Source of the DNA: Stachybotrys elegans
Lineage: Eukaryota > Ascomycota > Sordariomycetes > Hypocreales > Stachybotryaceae
Reading direction: 5' to 3'
Assembly: GCA_020746835.1 (NCBI GenBank)
Contig: JAGPNK010000004.1
Span: 310,001 to 374,000, forward strand
DNA: 64,000 nt
The stretch's first letter is position 1; every line of letters starts with the position of its first letter. The notes below the pieces were generated by a model. That model searched no databases. It was not told the origin of the DNA and saw nothing but the letters and a program-made list of their open reading frames with translations. Both the position numbers and the translations under genes were made by a program. Of the stretch, positions 12,438 through 23,396 are shown piece by piece.

Positions 12438-13422
12438 GGGCGATACGCTTTGGCCAAAGAAGCGGAATAGAAGGTGTCAGTCGGTTTTTTTTTTTTTTTT
12501 TTTTTTGTGTTGGTTATAAGATAAGTAGTTGTAGTGGGGACTTGTCATCAGCCCGTTGCCTGTTTGTCTGTTAGCAACCAGGGTCATCACGACATGGAGT
12601 TCAAATGCTACCTTACTATCTGCCGGGCGGCGGAAGTGGCGCTACAAATGGCGCGGCATCATGAAAGGGGGGGAACAAAAGTTCCACAGCCTTGTGTGAC
12701 CAGTGAAGGCTGTATGTTGCACAAGGCAGACGGCGAGCTTGCGGGGTACAATGTGGGATTTCCCGTTCGTTTGCACAAATAGAATACAGACCAGCAACTT
12801 CGAGAAGGCTCCCTCTAACAATAAAGACAGTATCAAACCAATAGATGACACTTGGCAAAAAAAAGATTCGGTTGAGAAATGCTTAACACTTGTAGCTGTA
12901 GCAGACATTAAAGTTTTCTAGCCACCTATATACCGCAATTGCCTAGAAGATGCCGCCGTAGCATCGGGGCGCAACATACAAGAAGGCTTCTGCAATGTGG
13001 CTTCGGCGAGTGAGGCAGTCAGGCCTGGATGAGGCTTTGGCGAAGCAGTCGGGTGAGACGGCTTGTTCCGGGGGGCTTGCGGGGTATGACACGTTGAAAG
13101 AACCAACAAATGCTCCATGGAGAGTGTCGGATCAGTATCCACGATGTGGGTCAGACGCAGTGTAACGGGGCGAGGCGAAATATGCGAAAGACAACCAACA
13201 TCTATTATATGTATGGAGTACGGAGTAACGCAGGGGGAACTGCGGCTTACTATCCGGGCCGTTCCGTTATTGAAGCGTTGCTGTTAGATAACCACAGCAA
13301 TGAAAAAGCGGGGTTACGGGGGGTTAGTTAAATGATAATCAATTGCCGAGTGTAGCTTGAAAGGTGCCAGGGTGGTTGCATGTAGCCACATGCCAACCAC
13401 ATCCAGATTCGCCACCGCTCAA
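12438..13422. other. Intergenic region with poly-T and repeat fragment
   Basis: The 5' region of the SDR gene, including a run of about 20 T at 12486-12506, and the 3' side of the UbiA gene. It also holds the dispersed repeat fragment at 12769-12925. No gene is supported. Confidence 0.4.
12769..12925 (-). repeat. Degenerate dispersed repeat, copy 1
   Basis: The reverse complement, from GGTGGCTAGAAAACTTTAA through TTGCCAAGTGTCATCTATTGG and CTTTATTGTTAGAGGGAGCC to GGGAAATCC, aligns with 31600-31765 on the plus strand and more weakly with 30329-30477. It is probably a remnant of an inactive transposon or MITE. The ends are not defined. Confidence 0.55.
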
Positions 13423-14531
13423 CTACAGCTTGCAGAGCGCGTACTCGGCCAACAAACCAGTAATGATAGCGGAGCCTGTCAGCCAGAAACCCTGCGAAAA
13501 CCACAACCAACAGCTTTCAGGATCCTCCAAGTCAACCATTACAATCATGCAGCCGACTGAAACGCCGCATCCACCTACACTGGCCAGGCCGTAGGCCAGT
13601 CCAAACCCTCCCCAGACACCCGAAGCGGTCAGACAGACAACCATGGCGGAATATAGCACCCAAAGCACCAGCTTCATGCGGCCTCGAAACAACACCGCCA
13701 TGCTCTTGACCCCAACCTCGACGTCGTCGGCCAGGTCCTGGTGTGCGTAGATGGTATCGAAGATGACAACCCATAGTGTTGATGCACCCAGCAGGCTCAG
13801 GGTGGCTGGGTCCTTCCACGGCTGCGAAGCTCCCATGGCTGAGCTGCCAACCATGACACCCCAGGTAAGGCAGAAACCTAGTATAAGCTGTGGGAAGTAT
13901 GTATGTCTTTTGGCGAAAGGGTAGTAGGTTGTTCCGATGATCGTGGGCACCGTAGCCACAGCCGTGTCTGCAGGTAGCCAACATAGAAACAGCGCGGCCA
14001 GCAATGCCTGCAAAACCGTGAAGGCGAAGGCAGCCCGGGGGGTTATGGCACCGCGCGGGATAGGTCGCGTCCTCGTGCGCTGTATCTTGGCGTCGATGGG
14101 CGCATCGATCAAGTCATTCCAGGCGTGGCTTGCGTTATTGCAGAAGAAGCTGCCTCCAAACAGGATCAAGCTTACACGCTGAAGCTGGTCCAGGGGCAGT
14201 TCATGAATCGCGGCTGCGTACACCGCACCGAATATATGGGGGAAGTAAATCAAGAAGAATGCCGCTGGCGGGCTGAGCCGGCATAGCTGGATCCAAGGAG
14301 TCAAAGAAGCTGGGAAAAGGTCTACCCAGCTCCCAGCGTGGATGCCGCCATACTGTCGAGAGAGAAGCTTGGGGGGTCAGTGCTGGAGCTTCTCATTGTA
14401 GCAGTGAAGTTGTAGGACGAATGATGCACAGTGAGATGGGAGGAAGCGGCGCTTCAATTGTGGTTTTTCGGCAGGGCTTAGCAAAGAACCTGTCGCTTGT
14501 AGGGGCACCATACTCGTAGCTCTGCTGCCAT
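13423..14531 (-). CDS. UbiA-type membrane prenyltransferase
   Basis: An integral-membrane prenyltransferase of about 315 residues. It would transfer a prenyl group, probably farnesyl, to an aromatic or other acceptor. The first Asp-rich motif is NDLIDAPIDAKIQRTRTRP (NDxxDxxxD). The second is DTIYAHQDLADD. Both bind Mg-diphosphate. Hydrophobic segments throughout fit the usual 8-9 TM helices. The first exon is proposed as 14514-14531 (MAAELR). It is joined by a 161 nt intron (gtatgg...gacag, 14353-14513) to YGGIHAGSWVDLFP, a typical fungal UbiA start; this first exon is the least certain part. Fungal homologues act in meroterpenoid pathways. It shares a 147-base divergent promoter with the P450 at 14679. 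Confidence 0.85.
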
Positions 14532-14678
14532 ATGACCGCATCGCTCAGATATACGGTAGGATTAGGCAGCGTCTTTCCGTATGTTCACATGCATTCCACC
14601 CAGACCTGCCCCTCTCTTCTCTCGCCTTGATCTAGAAACTTGACACACCCACCAACTAGCTCTTGTAGACTCGTCAGC
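14532..14678. promoter_or_regulatory. Short bidirectional promoter, UbiA / P450
   Basis: Only 147 bases separate the two start codons. The prenyltransferase and the P450 very likely share regulatory sites and are co-expressed. A TATA-like box is not obvious. Confidence 0.5.
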
Positions 14679-16452
14679 ATGGATCACATCTCGGGTTTGC
14701 CACTGCTTTCATTAGCACCTGCGGTTGCCTGCGCGATATTGGGGCTGTCGTACTGGCTAGTTAGGAGCGCATATCCCAGCCCCATCCCTGGCATCCCGTA
14801 CAACCGTCTCGCCGCGAAGAGGCTCATGGGCGACATCGTGGAGCTGAGCGAGCGTCAGAAAACGGCGCAAGGTATGCGACCTTGGTTCTTGGAGCAGGCT
14901 CACAGGCACAATTCAGCAATAACCCAAATCTTCCTGGGACCGTTTGCGAAGCCCGCGGTCCTCATATCAGACTACCGCGAGGTCAACGATATCCTTAGCC
15001 ACCGCGATGCCGTCGACTTCAAGCGCGGCAAAAAGGCCGATGTCTTCCATGGGCTCCTTCCGCACGCTTTTCCCGCCATGGAGACGTTTGACCCGCACTT
15101 CAAAGTCTGCCGGGACCTCGTGAGAGATCTCATGGCCCCAAGCTTTCTTCAATCGGTATGGATCTTGCACGCCCATTGCGTCCTCTTACTTATTTTTCCA
15201 GTGCAACGCACTTCGCGTGTATGAAGTAGCCAGTACACTGGTAGAGCTGTGGCGGACCAAGGCTCGGATAACGCAAGGACGCCCGTTCGACGGCTTCAAT
15301 GACATCGTCGAGTTCTCCTTCGACGCCATCTTGAGTGCAGCCACGGGGCTAGGTTCCGCAGGCGGTGATGTCGAGCGCCAGCTACTGCACCTCTCCACGC
15401 TCAATGACACCCCAGCTTGTTCGCTTAGCGGCGCCGCGGATGAGCCTGCAGTTCTGCCCTCTGCCGACAGATCGTCCAATCTCTCTGCTCTGGCTATTGA
15501 GGAAGAGTTGCTTTGGAAGGCGTTCTACACGCCCTGGCCAGGCTTATATTACGCTATTAATAAGCTACATTCTTCAGTGAGGCACGCCAGGCGGACTCTC
15601 TATGCTCACATTGATGAGCAGGTGAAGACCGCTGCTAAGAGGCTCGCAGCAGGAGGCGAACCTGAGTCGGCCCTCGACCATGTCATGCAACGCGAGATGA
15701 AGGCTGCCAGCAAAGAGGGCCGCGAGCCCTCGTTTACCGATCCCCGGATACACGACAACATCCTTGGCTACCTCATTGCAGGTCACGATACCTCCACCGG
15801 CTCGCTGCTGTGGCTGATGCAAGCGCTCGTGGACCACCCAGACGAGCAGTTTAAAGTTCGCACCGACCTATATCGAACTTATAACGCAGCTTATCGCGAG
15901 GGAAGATTGCCATTGGCCCATGAACTAGTAAAGCGCTCACCTTACCTTGACGCCTTCATTGAAGAGGTCCTGCGCATCCATTGTCCAGTGGTCACCATAA
16001 TGGTCATGACGCGTTACGACACGCTGATTCTTGGCCACCATGTGCCCGCAGAAACCCAGGTCTTTCTGAACCTCACTGGTCCCTCGCTCAGTCGGCCTTC
16101 TGTTCCAGTCGATGAAAGCGCCCGTAGCGAGACGTCCAGGAAGCATGCGCCGCGCCGCGACAACTGGGATGATGCCGACCCAGAGTCATTCCGACCGGGG
16201 CGGTGGTTAAGGGATGAAGACGGACAACCCGTGTTTGATGCTTCGCGAGGGCCAGCCTTGGCCTTCAGCGCGGGCAATAGAGGATGCTGGGGCAAGCGAC
16301 TGGGACACTTGGAGCTGAGGATTGCGCTTACCCTGCTACTGTGGTCATTTGATCTACAGGCGCCGACTAAGATGACCTCGCTTGAAACTTATGATTCCCT
16401 TGTCACTGCGCCGAAGCAGTGCTTGTTGCGTATATCTGAGAGGGTGCATTAA
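14679..16452 (+). CDS. Cytochrome P450 with N-terminal anchor
   Basis: About 575 residues in two exons. ATG 14679 precedes the anchor (LLSLAPAVACAILGLSYWLV) and the proline-rich hinge PSPIPGIPYN. The intron gtatgg...ttccag (about 15159-15201) joins FLQS to CNALRVYEVA. The I-helix has AGHDTSTG, the oxygen-activation motif. The K-helix has EEVLR. The haem loop is FSAGNRGCWGKRLGHLELR with the Cys ligand. The Pro/Arg region before haem is DPESFRPGRW. Intact, class II microsomal type. Its position opposite the UbiA gene suggests it hydroxylates the prenylated product. Confidence 0.88.
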
Positions 16453-17447
16453 GATGTTCCTGAAGGACGTTGGAGCTGGAACACCACAGATAGCGCATGG
16501 ATTCTCAGTAGATGGGCTGGCTAACACGTCCCGGTCTCTCCGTATTCACTCTTCCACCTCTCCAACATGCATCGAGGTTGGCCACCAACCTGATCAGGTT
16601 CCCTCTCACCCTTTAGTTGGTCGCAGCATGCTGCGCCCAGTCCAAACTAACTGACTGTGATGAGCTGGGGCCATCTTGATGGGGTGGATTGTTGGTTGAA
16701 CATGCTGACAGCGTTGGGGCTCCATGCAATGCAAAACAAATGAGAAAGGGGGGCGGGGTTGCGGATCCCAAAACCTGATGGAACTTGACCGCCTGCCAAC
16801 AAATTTTGTGGCAGGGTGTGGGTGGCAGGTAGCCCAGGAAGGCGAATGTCACAACCAACTGCAGCAACATCATACGACTACTGAAGATCCAGGACGTTTA
16901 TGTACAAAACACAAGCAAGGGCCTGGTACGGACATGCACGAGTAAATAACTGCATATGCAAGAGCCAAAAACCTGGCGCTCTACGGGACTGACGTGTCCA
17001 CCCCACGTGCAAGTGTAGAGGCAAAAGTCTGAGGTGAACCAACATGCTACATGTGCAGTCTCCTCATTTCACTGTCTGCATGAAATGAGCTAAACCTGTC
17101 CAAGGTCACTTGCACGGTTTTGTATTATCGTGTGCCTTTTAATTCTATGATAGAGTAGGTGCATGAAGTGTAGAAAATGGAACAATAGTATATATAAGTA
17201 ACAATGGCCTTGCTGCCTGTAGAACCAAAGCATAGAGTTAAATAATAAAGGGAATGTTAGACTATAGCTACCATTACCTGTTAGCTAGAGCCAGAGAATA
17301 ATAAGGGGGCTACAGTAGCAGCAGCAGGTACAAGCATATATAGTTGGGGGGAAGGCCTGCAGTTAGCAGGCTCAATGTGTGTACATACCGTTCGTCGGCC
17401 TATTCAGTGTGTTCGCTTTTTAATCCTATTCCACACACTGCCTCCAA
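16453..17447. other. Intergenic region containing an LTR-like element
   Basis: Nearly 1 kb between two P450 genes on the same strand. The distal 259 bases (17148-17406) are an LTR-like element ending about 40 bases before the next start codon. The first 700 bases hold no supported gene. Confidence 0.45.
17148..17406 (-). repeat. LTR-like element, copy B (259 bp, inverted)
   Basis: The reverse complement starts TGAATAGGCC and ends CTCTATCA. It matches copy A at 10050-10308 over the full length, with mainly transition differences. It stops 41 bases before the start of the P450-reductase gene, so it forms most of that gene's immediate upstream region. Confidence 0.65.
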
Positions 17448-20400
17448 ATGTCTACCCCTATTCCTGGACCGCCAGCCTGGCCTTTTATTGGCAATCTCCG
17501 TGATGTCAACGTGAACGACACGGTTCGTTGCTTCGGCGAACTAGCCGACACTTATGGTGACGAGTATCTGCAAATGTCTTGTTTGCCCTCGCTAACACAA
17601 GATTCCAGGGCCGATTTTTAAGCTACATCTTGGAGGGGACGACCGAATCTTCATTTGCAGTCGTGAATTGGTGGATGAAGTTTGCTCACGCAAAGAGTTC
17701 GTCAAGATCCCCATCGGATCCATTAAGCAGCTCCAAGTTGTGACTCCTGACGGACTTTTCACCGCGCCCCATGGCCATGAAGCTTGGGCAGTTGGGCACA
17801 GAACTCTCCTCCCAGCATTCGGCCCATTGTCCATCCGGGCAATGCTTCCAGGCAAGAAGAAATCAGGGAGCCAAGAATTACTGAGTTGCTAATGAGTTCA
17901 CCTCTAGAAATGCTGGACATTACCTCCCAAGCAGTGTTAAAGTGGGCACGTTTCGGTGAACACAATGCCATCAACGTCACCGAAGACTTTACGCGTCTGA
18001 CACTCGACACAATTGCACTGTAGGGTGGCAACTCGCCTCTAATAATGATCTTTAGCTCATCTTATTGCTTAGGTGCTCCATGGACACGCGTTTTAATTCT
18101 TTCTACCAAAATGAGCTTCATCCATTCCCTCAAGCAATTCGAACCATCTTGATGGGGGCGCAAGGGAGGTCTACAAGGCCTGCATGGTTATCCTCGTTCA
18201 TGTGGAACGAGAAACGAGAGTTCGATGGAGCCAACGAGTTCCTTCATAAATTCGCAGAAGAGGTCATTACCAAGCGTCGAAACTCCCCCCCAATACCCGT
18301 CAAACAAGATCTTCTTGATGCAATGCTCAATCGCAAAGATCCCGTCACCGGCAAACACCTAGATGATGCGCTGATCATCGACAACATGATTACATTTCTA
18401 ATTGCAGGTTGGTTCCCACATCCTAATGTCCGAGAGAGAGCTGACCCCTGGTTACCTTGAAAGGTCATGAAACTACTGCGGGACTTCTGTCATTTCTTTT
18501 TTATTTGTTGGTCACACATCCCTCTGCGTATACCGTCCTCCAGAAAGAGGTTGACGACACCTTGGGCAACGGACCCATCACGATAGAGCTTATTAGCAAG
18601 CTACAGTATACAAAAGCCTGCGTGAGAGAAGCACTGAGGCTGCGCCCGACGGCCGCCATCTGGGGAGTATCGCCCATTAACAACCCCGATGACGCAGACC
18701 AGCCCATTATCCTGGGGAATCAGTGGCTAATCAAGCCGAATCAGACTGTACTGGTCTTGTGTCCAAAACTCCACCGGGACCCATCAGTATTCGGGGTCGA
18801 TGCAGACGAGTTCAAGCCGGACAGAATGTTAGAGGACAACTTCAAAGTCCTCCCCAAAAACTGCTGGAAGGTAAGTACTGGGTCTAAGAGTGAGTAAAAT
18901 CTGACATGAACCAGCCATTTGGTAATGGAGCGAGGGCTTGCATCGGTAGGTACGTAGCATGTCATCCTGTTTGTTGTCTAACGTTTCCAGGCTCGGATTT
19001 CGCTATGCAGGAAGCAATAGTTGCAACCGCGGCTTTGTTTCAAAAGTTTGACTTTAAGCTTGCTGATCCAGATTATAAACTATCTGTGCAACAAACCTTG
19101 ACTCTGAAGCCGAAGGGATTCTTCATGAAGGCAAAACTGCGACCCAGTATTGACAGTCTGTCAATACAACGTCAAATGTTCTCCCCTCGGTCTGCATCGC
19201 CGTCACTGAGCGGGACAATCTTGGTTCCAAATGACAAAATGACTGAGCAAAGTCGAAGCAAGCCCGATATGAAGCCACTTTCTGTGTTTTACGCCTCCAA
19301 CATGGGCACCTGCAAGGGACTTGCCGATAGACTTATGATTTCTGCAGTCTCGAGAGGTTTTCTTTGCACTGTTCGGCCTCTCGATGAAGCAGTGGATTCC
19401 CTTCCAGTAAACCAGCCAATCCTTATATTGGTGGCAAGTTACGAAGAGCATCCAGGTATGTCTTGCGACGATTTTGCTCGCATAATTTCTACCGGATCTA
19501 ATACAATGACAGGCAATGCACAGGAGTTTCTGGGCTGGATCCAAGGTGCTGCCAGGCCTCGCCTGGGAAATGTCTACTACACGGTTTTTGGCTGTGGTAA
19601 TCGTAAGACTTGGTGGGTTATTGACGCGAAATCAACTAACACGGATGACAGGTGACTGGCATCACACTTTCCAGACTTCACCAATTCTGGTTGACCAGAT
19701 GATGGAAAAGTGCGGAGCAACGCGCCTTATTCCTAGAGGAGTTGCGGATGCAAGTCAAGGTGATGTTATGGGCGATTGGGAGTCATGGCAGGCCAGTCAA
19801 TTCTGGCCTACAGTCGCTCGTTTCTACGGAAAGAATGTGAACATCGGCGTGGACCCTGCATCGCTCATTCAAGGCTATCGCACTGAGACCTCGCGCCTGC
19901 AACGCATCCATGTCCGTGTCACAGATGTCAAAGCACTGACACAAGGTGATGGTACCAGGGTTAAATACCATATGGAAGTTGAACTTCCCCAGGATGTCTC
20001 ATACTCCGTCGGCGACTATTTGGAGGTGCATGCAAAAAATTCCAAGCAGGACTTGGAGAGACTGTTCCGCATATTCAAAGTTAAAGACAGCGAAGATGCC
20101 GATCCTCTGATACTCGCTGTATGGAAGCAGCTGGAGTTGAACCAACCTGCCACCACCATGGTACGTTCTTAGCATTGTCCCAATAGCTGTTTACTCACGC
20201 GACTTAGCAAATCGAGTCGCTCCATCAAGCTTGCCTTAGTCGCAACGACAAGGGTACACTAAGCAGCTTGATAAAGAATCTTGCTGTAAACCCGGGAAAT
20301 CCGAACATGCGACCGACCGTCCTCCAAATCTTGGTGGCCTATCCATCAATCCCGGCATCGTTGAATGAGCTGGTTGCGATGTTGCCTCCGCTACGACCAA

Positions 20401-21113
20401 GGCTGTATTCCATATCATCGTCTCCTCTACATACAAAATCTAGATGCACTCTTACTCGGTCAGCGGTAGACCGACAATGTATTCCTAGTCCTGGCTTCGA
20501 ACGACATTCACCAGTACCTGGACTTGCATCTGGGTTTCTGGCCAGCCTCCAGCCAGATGCCATTTTTGAGGTCTCGGTGCGCAGAGGAAAAGACTTATTC
20601 AGACCCCCGCTTGACCTGGCCTCGGTACCGATGATTATGGTTTGTATCGGCACAGGCATCGCCCCTTTTAGAGGATTTGTGCAGCATCGTGTGGAGATGC
20701 TTCGTCGTGATCCATCTTTGGCAAATGGGTTGGCACCTGCGCTTTTATATGCTGGATTTCGCAAGCCTGAGGATGCCCTGTATGTCGATGAGCTTGAACG
20801 GTGGCAAACCGAAGGAGCTATCAAAGTCCGTTGGGTGTACTCAGAGACGCACGCCTCTCTGACCGAAGATGAGGCCTCTCGATACGTTCAAGGCGAGCTG
20901 TGGGCCAACAAAGATGAAGCGGTAAGGATGTGGGACATGGGGGCTCGAGTTTACGTTTGTGGTAGCCGGTCTCTCAGTAAAGGAATGAGAGAAATGGCTA
21001 AGAAGATATACTCAGATGTCGCTGAGAAGAGGTGTGGGACAAAGGCTGAAGAAGACATTGAAGAGTGGTGGGCGGATGTCATTCGGGAACGATATGCTGT
21101 TGATGTTTTTTGA
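17448..21113 (+). CDS. Self-sufficient P450-reductase fusion (CYP505/P450foxy-like)
   Basis: A natural fusion of a P450 and a diflavin reductase, about 1,060 residues, normally a subterminal hydroxylase of fatty acids or other lipids. From the N-terminus: PPGP-type start (TPIPGPPAWPFIGNL), I-helix AGHETTAG, REALR (ExxR) and haem loop PFGNGARACIG. Next is an FMN/flavodoxin domain (FYASNMGTCKGLADRL, FGCGNRDW), then FAD binding (PRLYSISSSPL) and NADPH binding (CIGTGIAPFRGF, YVCGSRSLSKGM). About nine introns are needed. One is a GC-AG intron at 17852-17907, which restores SIRAML|PEMLDITSQ. Another needs donor gtaggt inside the haem-loop codons to give CIG|SDFAMQEA. All cofactor motifs are present and no broken exon was found. 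The C-terminus ends YAVDVF. Confidence 0.85.
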
Positions 21114-21411
21114 GCCCTAAAAATGATCTACACCCCGAGCACAATTGCAGCAAGAAATTCATCCAGTCATCATCTAAACATGTTTTCCTTGTTCTGGCAA
21201 GTTTCATGGAACATGAACAATAAATAGGCCGGGGCTGAAAGGACTGAGTAGAGGGTTAACAAAGATATCGCCCGACACTAAAGTTCGTCTAAGCAGAAAC
21301 CAAGAATCAAGGACGGGCCGTTCGCAGCTCACACAGGTGGATTGATGATGCCAAGGTAGAAATGTTTCGCATCGCCGTCAGTGTGAGATATTTCACAGCA
21401 GGAATGTCATG
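21114..21411. other. Convergent 3' intergenic region
   Basis: 298 bases between convergent genes. It presumably holds both polyadenylation regions. No structure is recognised. Confidence 0.35.
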
Positions 21412-23396
21412 TTAAATGGACGCGTCGAATCTCATCCTCATCTCAGCCTCATGAACTGCACTCTCCCAATCTGCTGTGTAGAGATAAAGAGTTTCGACCA
21501 TGGTAGTACTGACGACGTTAATACTGGTATCCAAAGCAGGAGAGGATTCACTTACATAAAAACACCAATCGTGACACCTACCCAAAGCCCCGGAAGCTTC
21601 CAGCCCAGAAGAAAGCTTGTCGCGAACGAGACTGGCAACGCAACGACGTAGAAGGACACTAAGTTTGTGTAACCCCCAACGTACTGCCGACCAATACCCC
21701 GCAGGCACCCATGAGAGACGGCGGCTGTGGCATCAAATACCTGTAAGATGGCTACTACAGGTATGACATTGGCGACCTGCTCAGCCACCTCGGCATCATT
21801 CGTAAAAATGCCAGGTAAAACGGACCGCAGGCATAAAAGAGTGGCCATATTAAGCAGGCCAACCAAAAGCCCGGCCACAAGTGACACTTGGGCCGACGTC
21901 CAAGCAGGGTGACTCAGGCGAGCACCAATGAGGTTGGCCACACGCGTCGATGCGGCTATGGATACTGCAAAGGGCACCTGGTAGGCTGTAGATCCAAGAG
22001 TAACAAGTACACTCTGGGCTGCAAGTGCAGCACCCCCAAACTGGCCGGCCACCAGCGTAAGAACCTCGAAAGCGAAATACTGAGCCTCAATCATGATCAT
22101 GCCAGGGAGTGCAAGACGTATCATTGGGCCCCAGTTGACAAAAGCGCGGAAACTGAAGCCATCCCAACATTCGGACCCATCAATAAAATAGACTTAGGCA
22201 ACCAATAAGATGGGAAGCAATGTCTGTGTTGAAGCCACGGCAATAGGTGCGCCCAAGAACCCCCAGCCGAGGTGGAATACAAAGAACCAGTTCGCAAAGA
22301 TGTTGAAAGGCGCGCCAATAATGAGCACGTATGTGGTGACGTGGAATAAACCCTGTGCTTGCACGAAGCGCTTGGCCGTTTCGAAGGCTGCAACTCCAGG
22401 TGCACCAAGGCAAAGCAGCCGCAGGTACTGTGCAGCCAACATGGCCGTCTCACGCTCGGGGATAAGAGCCGATAATATGCCATCGGCATTGCACCACAAG
22501 ACAACGAGTGGAACGAGCAAGGCCCAGAGAAGGAAAAGCATTCGCTGACATTGCAGACCAACCAGGCCTTTATGCCCAGACCCAAAGGCTTGAGAGCACA
22601 GCGTGTCCAGGCTTGTTGCCAGCCCTTGGATGGGGGTATAACAGGTAATGTTGGCCGTAACAGTGGCCACTATTTATAGTCAGATCTGGTTCGTTGCAAG
22701 AGACACAGTAGACTAACAAGAAACGGCGGCGAGCTCGATCGGCCCAATGCGGCCAACAGTGAAGATGCTGACAATTGTCACAGAGTAATGCAAGAGAAAG
22801 GCCGCAGCGAGCGATCTGGCATAGGTGGCGAGAGTCAAAGTCTCACGCTGCCAGGTAGTTTGAATCGAGTTGGTCGCCACAGCAGCCTGCCATTGACGAG
22901 CCTCCAGATTACTGAGAGGTTCAGACGCATCGGGGAGTAATGGTGTTGTTTCTGAAATGGCTTGTGCAAGAGGCCCATCCCGTATCTTCGTGCTGAACAA
23001 ATACCGGTAGACGCGGCCAAGAGTAGTCTCTTGGTTTCTATGGCCATGCTTGGGAGGCAGAAGATGATTGTCTCTAAGGAGACTTCGCTCAGCATTTCGC
23101 GAAACTCGGCGCTCCCGATTTGTCGCAAAACGAGTGCGCCCAGGTCTCTCAGTCTCTTGAGGTGCCAAGGTTGGTCTTGTCGTTGCACTAAAGGTTATGC
23201 CCCCAGGACGCATAAACAACGCTGAAACTGTCAACTCGGATTCGATTGGAGAGTCGACATCGGTGCCAAATTCGCTGGGATCCAGCTCTCCCACCAGACC
23301 AGATTCAATGTCACTTGTAATAATGTCTTCTGAGATGGTACGTGAGAGATGCGGTCGCAGCGCAGGGCCTGAGCCATATCCAAGTTTATCAGCCAT
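21412..23396 (-). CDS. MATE-family efflux transporter
   Basis: A multidrug and toxin extrusion antiporter of about 620 residues, starting at ATG 23396. A long charged cytosolic N-terminus of about 190 residues is typical of fungal MATE proteins. Membrane repeats follow, including YTPIQGLATSLDTLCSQAFG (the conserved MATE signature near TM2-3). Later come MIEAQYFAFEVLTLVAG and RVANLIGARL, the mirrored motif of the second half. Three short introns are used. The last (gtaagt...gtcgtcag, about 21507-21558) joins GVFI to TTMVETLYLYTADWE. Likely exports the cluster product or gives self-protection (inferred from position). Intact. Confidence 0.85.
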
